This document shows, piece after piece, positions 8,693 through 15,986 of a stretch of DNA of 51,788 nt. The position numbers and the translations under genes are program-made. The notes under the pieces are model-generated. The model saw nothing but the letters and a program-made list of their open reading frames with translations, was not told the origin of the DNA and did no database searches. Origin of the DNA: an uncultured Clostridia bacterium (GTDB lineage Bacteria; Bacillota; Clostridia; Oscillospirales; Ruminococcaceae); assembly GCA_944387885.1 (NCBI GenBank), contig CALXGR010000014.1:1-51788 (forward strand), read 5' to 3'. How positions within the stretch are numbered: position 1 is the stretch's first letter; each line of letters starts with the position of its first letter.

Positions 8693-9976
8693 GTGAATAT
8701 AAAGGTATCACCCAGTTATATTGACGGCAGGATCACAGCGCCCCCCAGCAAAAGCTCCGGGCATCGACTGCTGATCTGTGCCGCTCTGGCCCAGGGGGAT
8801 TCAGTCATCGAACACCTGGAGTACAGCGAGGATATCAAGGCTACCATCGGCTGCATTACCGCCATGGGGGCCAAGGTCCGGAAGGAAGGGGCCGGCGTGC
8901 TCCGGGTCACCGGCTGCGGCGGACAGATTGCCCTGCCGGACGCTCCCGTTTTCTGCGGGGAGAGCGGCAGCACCCTCCGGTTCTGCCTGCCCCTTTTCAG
9001 CCTTACTGACCATGCGGTCACCCTCACCGGGGCGGGCCGCCTGATGGAGCGTCCCCAGGACGTGTACCGGAGCCTGTTTGAGGCCCAGGGCCTTCAGTTC
9101 GTCCACGGGGGAGAGGAAGGCATCACCATCAGCGGGCGGCTCACCCCCGGGGAGTACACCCTGCCGGGAAATGTGTCCAGCCAGTTTATCAGCGGGTTGC
9201 TCTTCACCCTGCCCCTGCTGGGAGGGAACAGTACCATCCATATTGAACCTCCGGTGGAAAGCCGGAACTACATCGACCTGACCCTCTCCGCCCTGAACAC
9301 CTTTGGGGTGGAGGCCGGCTGGGAGGACGACTGCACCCTGGTGGTCCCCGGCCGTCAGCAGTACCATGCCCGGAAAGTGGTGGTGGAGGGAGACTGGTCC
9401 AACGCCGCATTCATGGCAGTGCTGGGTGCCCTGCGGGGAGATGTGCGGCTGGAAGGGCTGGACCCTGCCAGCGCCCAGGGAGACAAGGTCATCGCCAAGT
9501 TCCTCCGCCGGTGCGGATGCCGGATGAAGAAGGAGAACGGGGCCTACTGCTTTGGGTATTCCAACCTGATTGCCCCCGTCACCCCGGTGGACCTGGCCGA
9601 TTGTCCCGACCTGGGCCCCATCCTCATGGTGCTGGCCGCCTTCTGCACCGGCCGGACCACCATCCTCAATGCAGGGCGGCTGCGGATCAAGGAGAGCGAC
9701 CGGATTGCCACCATGCAGCATGAGATGGCCAAAATGGGAGTCCATATCCAGTGCGTGGGGGACACCATCGAAATCGAAGGGGGCGGCATGCAGCCTCCCT
9801 CCCGTCCTCTCAAGGGACATAATGACCACCGCATTGTCATGGCCCTCACCGTGGCCCTGCTGGGAGCCGGGTTCCAGGGGGAGATCCAGGGAGCCCAGGC
9901 AGTGAACAAGAGCTGGCCCGGTTTCTTCAGCGCCATCCGTTCGGTGGGAGGAAAGGTGGAGGTCCTGGATGATTGA
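8693..9976 (+). CDS. aroA: 3-phosphoshikimate 1-carboxyvinyltransferase (EPSP synthase)
   Basis: A 427-residue EPSP synthase (step 6), which transfers enolpyruvyl from PEP to shikimate 3-phosphate. Motifs visible are PPSKSSGHR with the active-site Lys20, ESGSTLRF, the internal repeat core, RIKESDRI and GHNDHRI. The start is GTG at 8693 after GAGGGAG. The stop overlaps the start of tyrA by eight bases. Sequence alone does not settle class I or II glyphosate behaviour. Confidence 0.95.
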   Translation: MNIKVSPSYIDGRITAPPSKSSGHRLLICAALAQGDSVIEHLEYSEDIKATIGCITAMGAKVRKEGAGVLRVTGCGGQIALPDAPVFCGESGSTLRFCLPLFSLTDHAVTLTGAGRLMERPQDVYRSLFEAQGLQFVHGGEEGITISGRLTPGEYTLPGNVSSQFISGLLFTLPLLGGNSTIHIEPPVESRNYIDLTLSALNTFGVEAGWEDDCTLVVPGRQQYHARKVVVEGDWSNAAFMAVLGALRGDVRLEGLDPASAQGDKVIAKFLRRCGCRMKKENGAYCFGYSNLIAPVTPVDLADCPDLGPILMVLAAFCTGRTTILNAGRLRIKESDRIATMQHEMAKMGVHIQCVGDTIEIEGGGMQPPSRPLKGHNDHRIVMALTVALLGAGFQGEIQGAQAVNKSWPGFFSAIRSVGGKVEVLDD

Positions 9977-10823
9977 CCCTTCCAAAACCTACCTGATTGT
10001 GGGCCTGGGCCTGCTGGGGGGCAAGTATGCCCTGGAACTGACCCGGGCCGGGGTCCGGGTGCTGGCCATTGACACCAACCAGGAAAGCCTGGACTGGGCT
10101 TTGGCCCACGGGTACATTGCCGCCGGAGCCCGGGAAAACTTTGAGGAGATGATCTCCCAGGCCGACCATATTGTGTTCGGCCTTTACCCCACCGCCCTGG
10201 AACAGTGGGTGGGGCAGTACGGAAAGTATTTCCGTCCCGGCCTGATTTTCACCGATGTTTCGGGGGTGAAAAAGGGGCTGGTGGAGCCTATCCAGGCCAT
10301 GCTGCCCCCGGAGGTGGAGTTCATCCCCAGCCATCCCATGGCAGGCAAAGAGGTGAGCGGGGTGGAGAACTCTGCCCGGGTGGAATTTTCCGGGGCCAAC
10401 TTTATCATCACCCCTACCGAAAAGAACACCCCTCAGGGGGTGGACTGGTGCCGCAGCCTGGCCCAGACCCTGGGCTTTGCCCGGATCACCTGCCTGAGTC
10501 TGGAGGAACACGACGCCATGATAGGCTATGTGAGCCAGCTCTGCCACGCCATTGCGGTGAGCCTTATGTGTGCCAGCGACAACACCCGGCTGGCAGAGTA
10601 TACGGGAGACAGCTTCCGGGACCTGACCCGGATCGCCAAAATCAATGAAAAGATGTGGGCGGAGCTGTTTTTGTGGAATAAGGAAAATCTCATTGCGGAG
10701 ATAGACCAGTTTGATACCGCTTTGCAGGAAATGAAACAGGCCCTGCTGGCGGGGGACCGGGAACATCTGGAGGAGATGTTCCGGCTGTCCACCCGGCGGC
10801 GGACTGCCTTTGACCAACACTGA
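9969..10823 (+). CDS. tyrA: Prephenate dehydrogenase
   Basis: A 284-residue prephenate dehydrogenase that oxidises prephenate to 4-hydroxyphenylpyruvate, the tyrosine branch. The Rossmann turn GLGLLGG is at residues 12-18, followed by Asp at the end of the second strand (AIDTN), which favours NAD over NADP. The substrate-side HPMAGKE motif and a helical C-terminal dimerisation domain are present. There is no C-terminal ACT domain, unlike longer TyrA proteins, so tyrosine feedback may act elsewhere. The gene overlaps aroA and completes the pathway. Confidence 0.94.
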   Translation: MIDPSKTYLIVGLGLLGGKYALELTRAGVRVLAIDTNQESLDWALAHGYIAAGARENFEEMISQADHIVFGLYPTALEQWVGQYGKYFRPGLIFTDVSGVKKGLVEPIQAMLPPEVEFIPSHPMAGKEVSGVENSARVEFSGANFIITPTEKNTPQGVDWCRSLAQTLGFARITCLSLEEHDAMIGYVSQLCHAIAVSLMCASDNTRLAEYTGDSFRDLTRIAKINEKMWAELFLWNKENLIAEIDQFDTALQEMKQALLAGDREHLEEMFRLSTRRRTAFDQH

Positions 10824-10838
10824 GAAAGGATGAGTGCC

Positions 10839-11816
10839 ATGGCCAGACGGGAAAGCCAGAAGGCCAAGATCCTGGTGCTGCTGGAAATTTTGATCCGGGA
10901 GTCGGACCAGGAACATCCCCTGAGCGTTCCCCGGCTTTTGCAGAGGCTGGAGGAAAATGACATCGCCGCTGAGCGAAAAAGCATTTACAGTGATATCCAG
11001 TGTCTTCAGGACCTGGGTTACCAGATCGAGCTGGTCCGGGGCCCGGGAGGCGGGTACTACCTGGCGGAAGGAACCTTTGAACTCCATGAACTGAAACTGC
11101 TGGTGGATGCGGTCCAGAGCAGCAAATTCATCAACGAGACCCACAGCCGGACCCTTATTGACAAACTCATGAAGCTGACCAGCAAATATCATGCCCAGGA
11201 CCTGCGCCGTCAGGTCAAGCTGGCCGGGCGGACCAAGACCCCTCAGAATACCCAGTACGCCCTGGACACCCTGCACCAGGCCATCAACCAGGGCAAAAAG
11301 GTGGAGTTCATCTATAATGAATGGGACCTGGACAAAAAGCTGGTCCCCCGCCGGAAGGAAAAGTACCACTGCAGCCCTGCTGCCCTCACCTATGAAAACG
11401 GACTTTACTACATGGTGGGCCGGAAGACCGGGGAGGAACAGCTGAAAAACTTCCGGGTGGACAAGATGACCCAGGTAAGCGTCACCCAGGAAAAAGCGGA
11501 TTCCTTCCCCAACCAGGAGATCAACCAGTATGTGGCCCGGATGTTCAATATGTTTGGCGGGGACACCACCAAGGTCACCCTTTCCGCCCCCCTGCGGCTG
11601 GTGGGACCCATGGTGGACCGGTTCGGCACCGGCCCCACCTTTGTCCGGGAAGGGGAGGATGCCTTCCACTTCACCGTTCCGGTCACCGTCAGTGAGCAGT
11701 TCTTCGGCTGGGTCTGCGGGTTCGGGGGAGAAATCAAGATACTGGACCCTCCGGATGTCCGGGAAAAATATGCCCGCCACCTGGAAAAGCTGCAGGAATC
11801 GTTGCGAAACTATTAA
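10839..11816 (+). CDS. WYL-domain transcriptional regulator
   Basis: A 325-residue protein with an N-terminal winged helix (about residues 5-60, a DeoR/HTH_11-like fold containing RKSIYSDIQCLQDLGY) and a WYL domain in the second half, where GLYYMVG is recognisable. WYL domains bind small molecules or nucleic acids and control transcription. I prefer ATG 10839, which has AAAGGATG at good spacing; ATG 10830 (three residues longer) sits too close to it. It starts shortly after tyrA and probably belongs to the operon. A role in sensing an aromatic compound to control the operon is conjecture from position. Confidence 0.85.
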   Translation: MARRESQKAKILVLLEILIRESDQEHPLSVPRLLQRLEENDIAAERKSIYSDIQCLQDLGYQIELVRGPGGGYYLAEGTFELHELKLLVDAVQSSKFINETHSRTLIDKLMKLTSKYHAQDLRRQVKLAGRTKTPQNTQYALDTLHQAINQGKKVEFIYNEWDLDKKLVPRRKEKYHCSPAALTYENGLYYMVGRKTGEEQLKNFRVDKMTQVSVTQEKADSFPNQEINQYVARMFNMFGGDTTKVTLSAPLRLVGPMVDRFGTGPTFVREGEDAFHFTVPVTVSEQFFGWVCGFGGEIKILDPPDVREKYARHLEKLQESLRNY

Positions 11817-11832
11817 TTTCACCCCCAGATGG

Positions 11833-11861
11833 TTGTAAATTACCCCAAGGCGGGGTATAAT
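11833..11861 (+). promoter_or_regulatory. Sigma-A promoter for the small acidic membrane protein genes
   Basis: TTGTAA (11833-11838), 17 bases, TATAAT (11856-11861), about 75 bases before the ATG at 11935. It begins just after the WYL regulator gene ends. Confidence 0.8.
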
Positions 11862-11934
11862 AAGCGTAACTGTTGGGCCGGAGGGACTCCTTTCCTTCAG
11901 CGGCCCCTATGAGAACGACAAGGAGGACTCTACC

Positions 11935-12150
11935 ATGAAGAAATCCACTTTTGCCGCTATGCTGGCTTTCCTGGCCTGCGCCGTGGGCGCACTCACCGCC
12001 TTTGCTATCTATCTCTGGAAGCGGGAGCGGGAACTGGCTGAATATGAGCAGCTGCTCTTTGAGGCAGATTCCGAGGAGGAAGAGGACGACACCCTGCCCG
12101 GTGCCGAGGAAGAGTATATCCTCTCTGTGGAAGAAGAAAACGAGGAATAA
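11935..12150 (+). CDS. Small acidic single-pass membrane protein
   Basis: A 71-residue protein with a Lys-Lys start, one hydrophobic segment at about residues 6-27, a short basic stop-transfer patch (Lys-Arg-Glu-Arg) and a strongly acidic C-terminal tail of about 40 residues (EEEEDD and EEENEE runs). The AAGGAGG site and consensus promoter upstream support expression. The basic patch after the segment suggests a cytoplasmic acidic tail, but topology is uncertain. No family is recognised. The next gene also encodes an acidic protein with one membrane segment, so the two may work together. Confidence 0.72.
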   Translation: MKKSTFAAMLAFLACAVGALTAFAIYLWKRERELAEYEQLLFEADSEEEEDDTLPGAEEEYILSVEEENEE

Positions 12151-12163
12151 GGATACTGACCCG

Positions 12164-12249
12164 CCGGGGACAGGCCGGTAAAAGGCACTGTCCCCCGGTA
12201 CAGGATCCTGCGAAACCAAAGGAAGGGCGGACAAGGATTCTGTCCCCGG
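12164..12249 (+). promoter_or_regulatory. Leader with alternative base-pairing ahead of the 12260 gene
   Basis: CCGGGGACAG (12164-12173) can pair with CTGTCCCCCGG (12188-12198, one bulge) or perfectly with CTGTCCCCGG (12240-12249), which touches the GGGAAAG ribosome binding site of the next gene. CAGGATCCTG (12201-12210) is a further perfect palindrome. There is no T-run, so a translational rather than terminator effect would be expected, if any. Confidence 0.4.
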
Positions 12250-12259
12250 GAAAGACGAA

Positions 12260-12751
12260 ATGGCCAAACGGAGAAAATACCAACACAGTGACGATACCCT
12301 GGCAGAGCTGCCGGTGGACTATTCCTTCCGCAGGGAACAAGCCCCTGAGGAGGAGCTGGCGCCCCCGCCTTTGCCGGAGCAGGAACCGCTGGAGGTGCCC
12401 GGAGAGGTCCTGGATGCCGATCCCCTGCCGGAGGAGGACGAATACCTCAACGAGATTGAGGAGTTCCTCATGGAGGAGATGGTGGAGCGCCAGGCCCAGG
12501 AACGGATCGACCGGATGGCCGAGAAGATCCGGGTCCATGTGACCGTGGATTTTGATTCCCTGGACCAGGAGGAAGCCAAGGAAACCGCCCCTCTCTGGGA
12601 GGAACCGGAGGATCTGATCCGCCCGGATATCCAGCTGGAGGAGGAAAAGGCCCCCCAGCCCCAGGATTACCGGCCCCTTTGGCTCTACTGGGCCATCGGC
12701 ATCACCGCTGCACTGGTGATACTGGCCCTGATTTATCTCATCAGTTTTTGA
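12260..12751 (+). CDS. Acidic protein with C-terminal membrane anchor
   Basis: A 163-residue protein of unknown function. A basic start (Lys-Arg-Arg-Lys) leads into a long, strongly acidic, probably flexible region rich in Glu and Pro. A helical stretch lies around residues 60-95. A single hydrophobic segment at about residues 140-161 runs to the C-terminus, as in tail-anchored proteins. It follows the acidic membrane protein at 11935 and ends at a strong terminator. The upstream spacer has mutually exclusive hairpins that could control its translation. I do not recognise a family. Confidence 0.72.
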   Translation: MAKRRKYQHSDDTLAELPVDYSFRREQAPEEELAPPPLPEQEPLEVPGEVLDADPLPEEDEYLNEIEEFLMEEMVERQAQERIDRMAEKIRVHVTVDFDSLDQEEAKETAPLWEEPEDLIRPDIQLEEEKAPQPQDYRPLWLYWAIGITAALVILALIYLISF

Positions 12752-12780
12752 AGCGCTGTCCTGTCAGGACGGCGCTTTTG
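12751..12780 (+). terminator. Intrinsic terminator
   Basis: AAGCGCTGTCC / GGACGGCGCTT stem (one T-G wobble) with a 5-base loop and a TTTTGCTTTTT tail, directly after the acidic protein gene. Confidence 0.82.
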
Positions 12781-12886
12781 CTTTTTAAATTATAAATATT
12801 CAAAAAAACAGGTTAAATTGCAAGAACTGTTTGGAAAGGGCAAAGGCCACAGCCGGGAAAACAGGCGGTATATTTTACATTCCGCA

Positions 12887-12929
12887 GGGGGTTAAACCCC
12901 TTTACAGCGCTAAAGAATTTGAGTATAAT
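12887..12929 (+). promoter_or_regulatory. Sigma-A promoter with abutting palindrome for the NSS transporter
   Basis: TTTACA (12901-12906), 17 bases, TATAAT (12924-12929). A 13-bp odd palindrome GGGGTTAAACCCC (12888-12900) ends exactly where the -35 begins and could be an operator. A short GGGT-GCAA-ACCC hairpin follows in the leader. Confidence 0.72.
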
Positions 12930-12982
12930 GAAAACTCGGGTGCAAACCCATATAAAGAGAAAGGAAACGAGGAATCGAAACA

Positions 12983-14353
12983 ATGGAACGTGAGAAACTG
13001 GCATCCCGCCTGGGATTCATTCTCCTGAGTGCGGGCTGTGCCATCGGAATCGGAAACGTCTGGAAGTTCCCCTACATTGCGGGTCAGGGGGGCGGCGGCA
13101 CCTTCGTGCTGTTTTACCTGATTTTCCTGGTAATCCTGGGCCTGCCTGTCCTGACCATGGAATTCGCAGTGGGCCGTGCCAGCCAGAAGAGCCCGGTCAA
13201 GGCTTACCAGGCACTGGAAAAGCCGGGCCAGAAGTGGCATATCCACGGGTATATCACCCTCATCGGCTGCTACCTGCTCATGATGTACTACACCACCGTG
13301 GCAGGCTGGATGCTCCATTACTTCTATCTTATGCTGAAAGGCACCTTCAACGGTGCCGACACCACCATGGTTTCCAACACCTTCAATGAGATGCTGGCCC
13401 AGCCCCTGGTCATGGGCTTCTGGATGGTGGTGGTCACCCTTATGGGGGCCCTGGTCTGCATCCGGGGTCTCCAGAGCGGTCTGGAAAAGGTGACTAAATG
13501 GATGATGATCGCCCTGCTGGTCATTATGGTGGTCCTGGCCGTCAACAGTATGTTTATGGACGGGGCCAAGGAAGGCCTTGCCTTCTACCTGGTGCCTGAC
13601 TTTGGCCGGATGGTCGAAACCGGCGTTGGCAACACCATTGTAAGCGCCATGAACCAGGCATTCTTCACCCTGAGCCTGGGCATCGGCGCCATGGCCATCT
13701 TCGGCAGCTACATCGGCAAGGAGCGGAGCCTGCTGGGCGAGGCCGTCAACGTGGTAATTCTGGACACCTTCGTGGCCATTACCGCCGGTCTCATCATCTT
13801 CCCTGCCTGCTTCACCTACAACGTGGACCAGACCCAGGGCCCCAGCCTGATTTTTGTGACCCTGCCCAACATTTTCGCCAACATGCCTTTGGGTCAGCTG
13901 TGGGGCGCTCTCTTCTTCCTGTTCATGTCTTTTGCAGCCCTCTCCACCGTGCTGGCTGTGTTTGAGAACATCCTCTGCTGCGGCATGGAGCTCACCGGCT
14001 GGAGCCGTGAGAAGTCCGGCTGGATCAACATGGTCCTTCTGGTGGTCCTGGCTGTTCCCTGCGTGCTGGGGTACAACCTGTGGGCCTGGGACGGATTCTC
14101 CATCTTCGGCGGAGCCATCCTGGACCTGGAAGACTTCCTGGTCAGCAACATTTTCCTGCCTTTGGGCAGCCTGGTCTATCTCCTCTTCTGTGTGTCCCGG
14201 TACGGCTGGGGCTGGAAGAACTATATGACCGAGACCAACCAGGGCAAGGGTCTGAAGATGCAGAACTGGATGCGGGGTTACTTGACCTGGGTGCTGCCCT
14301 TCCTCATCCTCTTCATCTTCGCCTTCGGCATTTACGACAAGTTCTTTGCTTAA
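12983..14353 (+). CDS. Sodium-dependent symporter, NSS (SLC6) family
   Basis: A 456-residue neurotransmitter:sodium symporter homologue with about 11 membrane segments, the size of bacterial members such as LeuT and Tyt1. The first helix carries the unwound sodium- and substrate-binding stretch (CAIGIGNVWKFPY followed by GGGG), and helix 6 has the SLGIGAM region. Such proteins import amino acids with sodium. The substrate is not evident; a tyrosine or other hydrophobic amino acid would suit the bacterial family and the nearby aromatic operon, but that is inference. It is transcribed alone from its own promoter. Confidence 0.92.
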   Translation: MEREKLASRLGFILLSAGCAIGIGNVWKFPYIAGQGGGGTFVLFYLIFLVILGLPVLTMEFAVGRASQKSPVKAYQALEKPGQKWHIHGYITLIGCYLLMMYYTTVAGWMLHYFYLMLKGTFNGADTTMVSNTFNEMLAQPLVMGFWMVVVTLMGALVCIRGLQSGLEKVTKWMMIALLVIMVVLAVNSMFMDGAKEGLAFYLVPDFGRMVETGVGNTIVSAMNQAFFTLSLGIGAMAIFGSYIGKERSLLGEAVNVVILDTFVAITAGLIIFPACFTYNVDQTQGPSLIFVTLPNIFANMPLGQLWGALFFLFMSFAALSTVLAVFENILCCGMELTGWSREKSGWINMVLLVVLAVPCVLGYNLWAWDGFSIFGGAILDLEDFLVSNIFLPLGSLVYLLFCVSRYGWGWKNYMTETNQGKGLKMQNWMRGYLTWVLPFLILFIFAFGIYDKFFA

Positions 14354-14359
14354 AAAAGC

Positions 14360-14388
14360 TTGTTCCCGCCGGGGGACTGTGATACAAT
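14360..14388 (+). promoter_or_regulatory. Candidate promoter ahead of a terminator and the hisF-like gene
   Basis: TTGTTC (14360-14365), 17 bases, TACAAT (14383-14388), with TGA before the -10. It starts just after the transporter stop codon. The predicted start site lies only about 10 bases before the terminator at 14405. Confidence 0.55.
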
Positions 14389-14404
14389 AACCAAAACGGC
14401 AAAG

Positions 14405-14448
14405 GCGCCGCCGGGACAGAGATTCTCTGTCCCGGCGGCGCTCTTTTT
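14405..14448 (+). terminator. Very strong intrinsic terminator or leader attenuator
   Basis: A stem of about 16 bp or more (GCGCCGCCGGGACAGAGA / TCTCTGTCCCGGCGGCGC) with a tiny loop, then TCTTTTTG. It ends the transporter transcript, but it also lies between the only good promoter and the hisF-like gene, whose start is 20 bases further on. Confidence 0.9.
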
Positions 14449-14467
14449 GTTTTAAGGGGGTAAGAAT

Positions 14468-15235
14468 ATGGAAGGAAAAAAGATTCGGCTCATTGCCCGG
14501 CTGGATGTAAAGGGCGAAAACCTGGTAAAGGGAATCCAGATGGAGGGCTTGCGGAAACTGGGGGACCCCAACGCCTTTGCCCGGGAATATTACCGGGCCG
14601 GGATCGATGAGCTTCTTTATATAGATATAGTGGCCAGCCTGTATAACCGGAACAATCTGGGAGAGATTCTCCGCCGGACGGTGGAGGAGGTGTACATCCC
14701 GGTCTGTGTGGGGGGCGGACTGCGGAACCTGGAGGATGTCCGCCGGGTCCTGGCCCTGGGGGCGGATAAGGTGGCCATCAACACCGCCGCCCTGAAAGAC
14801 CCTTCCCTCATCACCCAGGTGGCCCGGACCTTCGGCAGCCAGTGCATGGTCCTTTCCATCCAGGCCAAGCGCAGCCGGACCGATCCGGGCCGCTGGGAAG
14901 CCTACTACGACTGCGGCCGGGCACATTCGGGCCGGGATGTGGTGGAATGGGCCAAAGAGGGAGCCGCCCTGGGGGCAGGGGAAATCCTTCTGACCAGTGT
15001 GGACAATGAGGGACTCCGCCGGGGGATGGACCTGGACCTGATCCGGGCAGTGACCAGTGCGGTGGACCTGCCGGTTATCTGCGGCGGGGGTGTGGGTTCC
15101 GGGGAGGACCTGGTTCAGGCAGCCCTGGCCGGGGCGGACGGAGTGGCCTGTGCTTCGGTACTCCATTATAAACAGGAGACGGTGGAACAGCTGAAAGAGG
15201 AAGTGCGCCAAGGGGGCGTGGAGGTGAGAAGATGA
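14468..15235 (+). CDS. HisF-like cyclase subunit of the sugar-amidation (WbuZ) type
   Basis: A 255-residue (beta-alpha)8-barrel protein of the HisF superfamily. Its start (RLDVKGENLVKGI, residues 11-23) and the YIDIVASLYNRNNL stretch match the WbuZ/HisF2 subgroup found with surface-sugar amidation genes rather than classical HisF. The first catalytic Asp is kept (Asp13), but the second, HisF Asp130 in T. maritima, aligns with Gln132 in SIQAKR. This argues against normal imidazole-glycerol-phosphate synthesis. No other histidine gene and no WbpG-type amidotransferase lie nearby. It overlaps the HisH-like gene by four bases (ATGA). The ribosome binding site is TAAGGGGG. Confidence 0.85.
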   Translation: MEGKKIRLIARLDVKGENLVKGIQMEGLRKLGDPNAFAREYYRAGIDELLYIDIVASLYNRNNLGEILRRTVEEVYIPVCVGGGLRNLEDVRRVLALGADKVAINTAALKDPSLITQVARTFGSQCMVLSIQAKRSRTDPGRWEAYYDCGRAHSGRDVVEWAKEGAALGAGEILLTSVDNEGLRRGMDLDLIRAVTSAVDLPVICGGGVGSGEDLVQAALAGADGVACASVLHYKQETVEQLKEEVRQGGVEVRR

Positions 15236-15867
15236 AGGTGTCCATTATTGATTACGGTTTGTCCAATCTGCTCAGCGTGGAACATGCCTTCCGGCATCTG
15301 GGGGCAGAACCGGAGCTGATAAACACCCCGGAGCAGATAGAAAAAGCGCAGGCGCTGGTACTCCCCGGAGTGGGGGCCTTTCAGGACGGAATGAAGGGGC
15401 TGGAGGAATTGGGCCTTGCGGAACCCCTCCGTGCGGCGGCAGAAAAGGGTGTCCCTCTTCTGGGTATCTGCCTGGGTATGCAGATGCTCTTTGAGGAATC
15501 GGAGGAGTTCGGCCTTTGCCGGGGACTGGGTCTTATTCCGGGACGGGTGGAAGCCATTCCTCCCCGGCCCGGGTTCAAGGTGCCCCATATCCAGTGGGAA
15601 CCGCTCTGGCCTGCGGGAGAAAAGAAAGATTTTTCCGGCAGCTTTCTGAAAGAGATACACCCGGGGGAAGAGGTTTACTTTATCCATTCCTTCCGGGCCA
15701 TTCCTGCTGACAGGGCAGACCTGGCGGCGGTGACCGGGTACGGCGGCCTTGAAATATGCGGAGCGGTGGCCAGGGAAAATGTTATGGGCTGCCAGTTTCA
15801 CCCTGAAAAATCCGGTCCGGTGGGACTTTCTGTCCTGAAAGGTTACCTGTCTCTTTGTGGCAAATGA
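15232..15867 (+). CDS. HisH-like class I glutamine amidotransferase (WbuY type)
   Basis: A 211-residue glutaminase subunit that would release ammonia from glutamine and feed it into the HisF-like barrel. It starts with IIDYGLSNLLSV, keeps the oxyanion strand PGVGAF, the nucleophile Cys in GICLGMQ, and the His/Glu pair in FHPEKS, so the triad is complete. It overlaps the HisF-like gene by four bases, consistent with a complex. In characterised systems such pairs supply ammonia to a sugar amidotransferase. That partner is absent from this window, so the acceptor is unknown. Confidence 0.87.
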   Translation: MKVSIIDYGLSNLLSVEHAFRHLGAEPELINTPEQIEKAQALVLPGVGAFQDGMKGLEELGLAEPLRAAAEKGVPLLGICLGMQMLFEESEEFGLCRGLGLIPGRVEAIPPRPGFKVPHIQWEPLWPAGEKKDFSGSFLKEIHPGEEVYFIHSFRAIPADRADLAAVTGYGGLEICGAVARENVMGCQFHPEKSGPVGLSVLKGYLSLCGK

Positions 15868-15902
15868 CGGAAAAGCCCCGGGAATTTTGGCGTTTCTCCC
15901 CA

Positions 15903-15932
15903 TTGCGGGGGTCAAAAAGTCCATGCTATCCT
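15903..15932 (+). promoter_or_regulatory. Possible promoter for the PsiE-like gene
   Basis: TTGCGG (15903-15908), 18 bases, TATCCT (15927-15932), with TGC before the -10. Moderate match only. Confidence 0.4.
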
Positions 15933-15986
15933 TATGACATTGAGACGGCTTTGTCTGGAAGCCTTGGAAAAAAGGGAGGAAAAATC

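Noticed and set aside
9927..11822. A 631-codon minus-strand frame over tyrA and the WYL gene
   Set aside because: Same antisense effect of GC-rich coding; no family features and opposite to well-supported genes.
12902..15211. A 769-codon minus-strand frame over the transporter and hisF-like genes
   Set aside because: Rich in His, Gly, Gln and Pro as expected of antisense reading; the plus strand encodes clear families.
14468..15867. Histidine biosynthesis operon
   Set aside because: Only hisF- and hisH-like genes are present, the barrel is of the WbuZ type and the second catalytic Asp is replaced by Gln.
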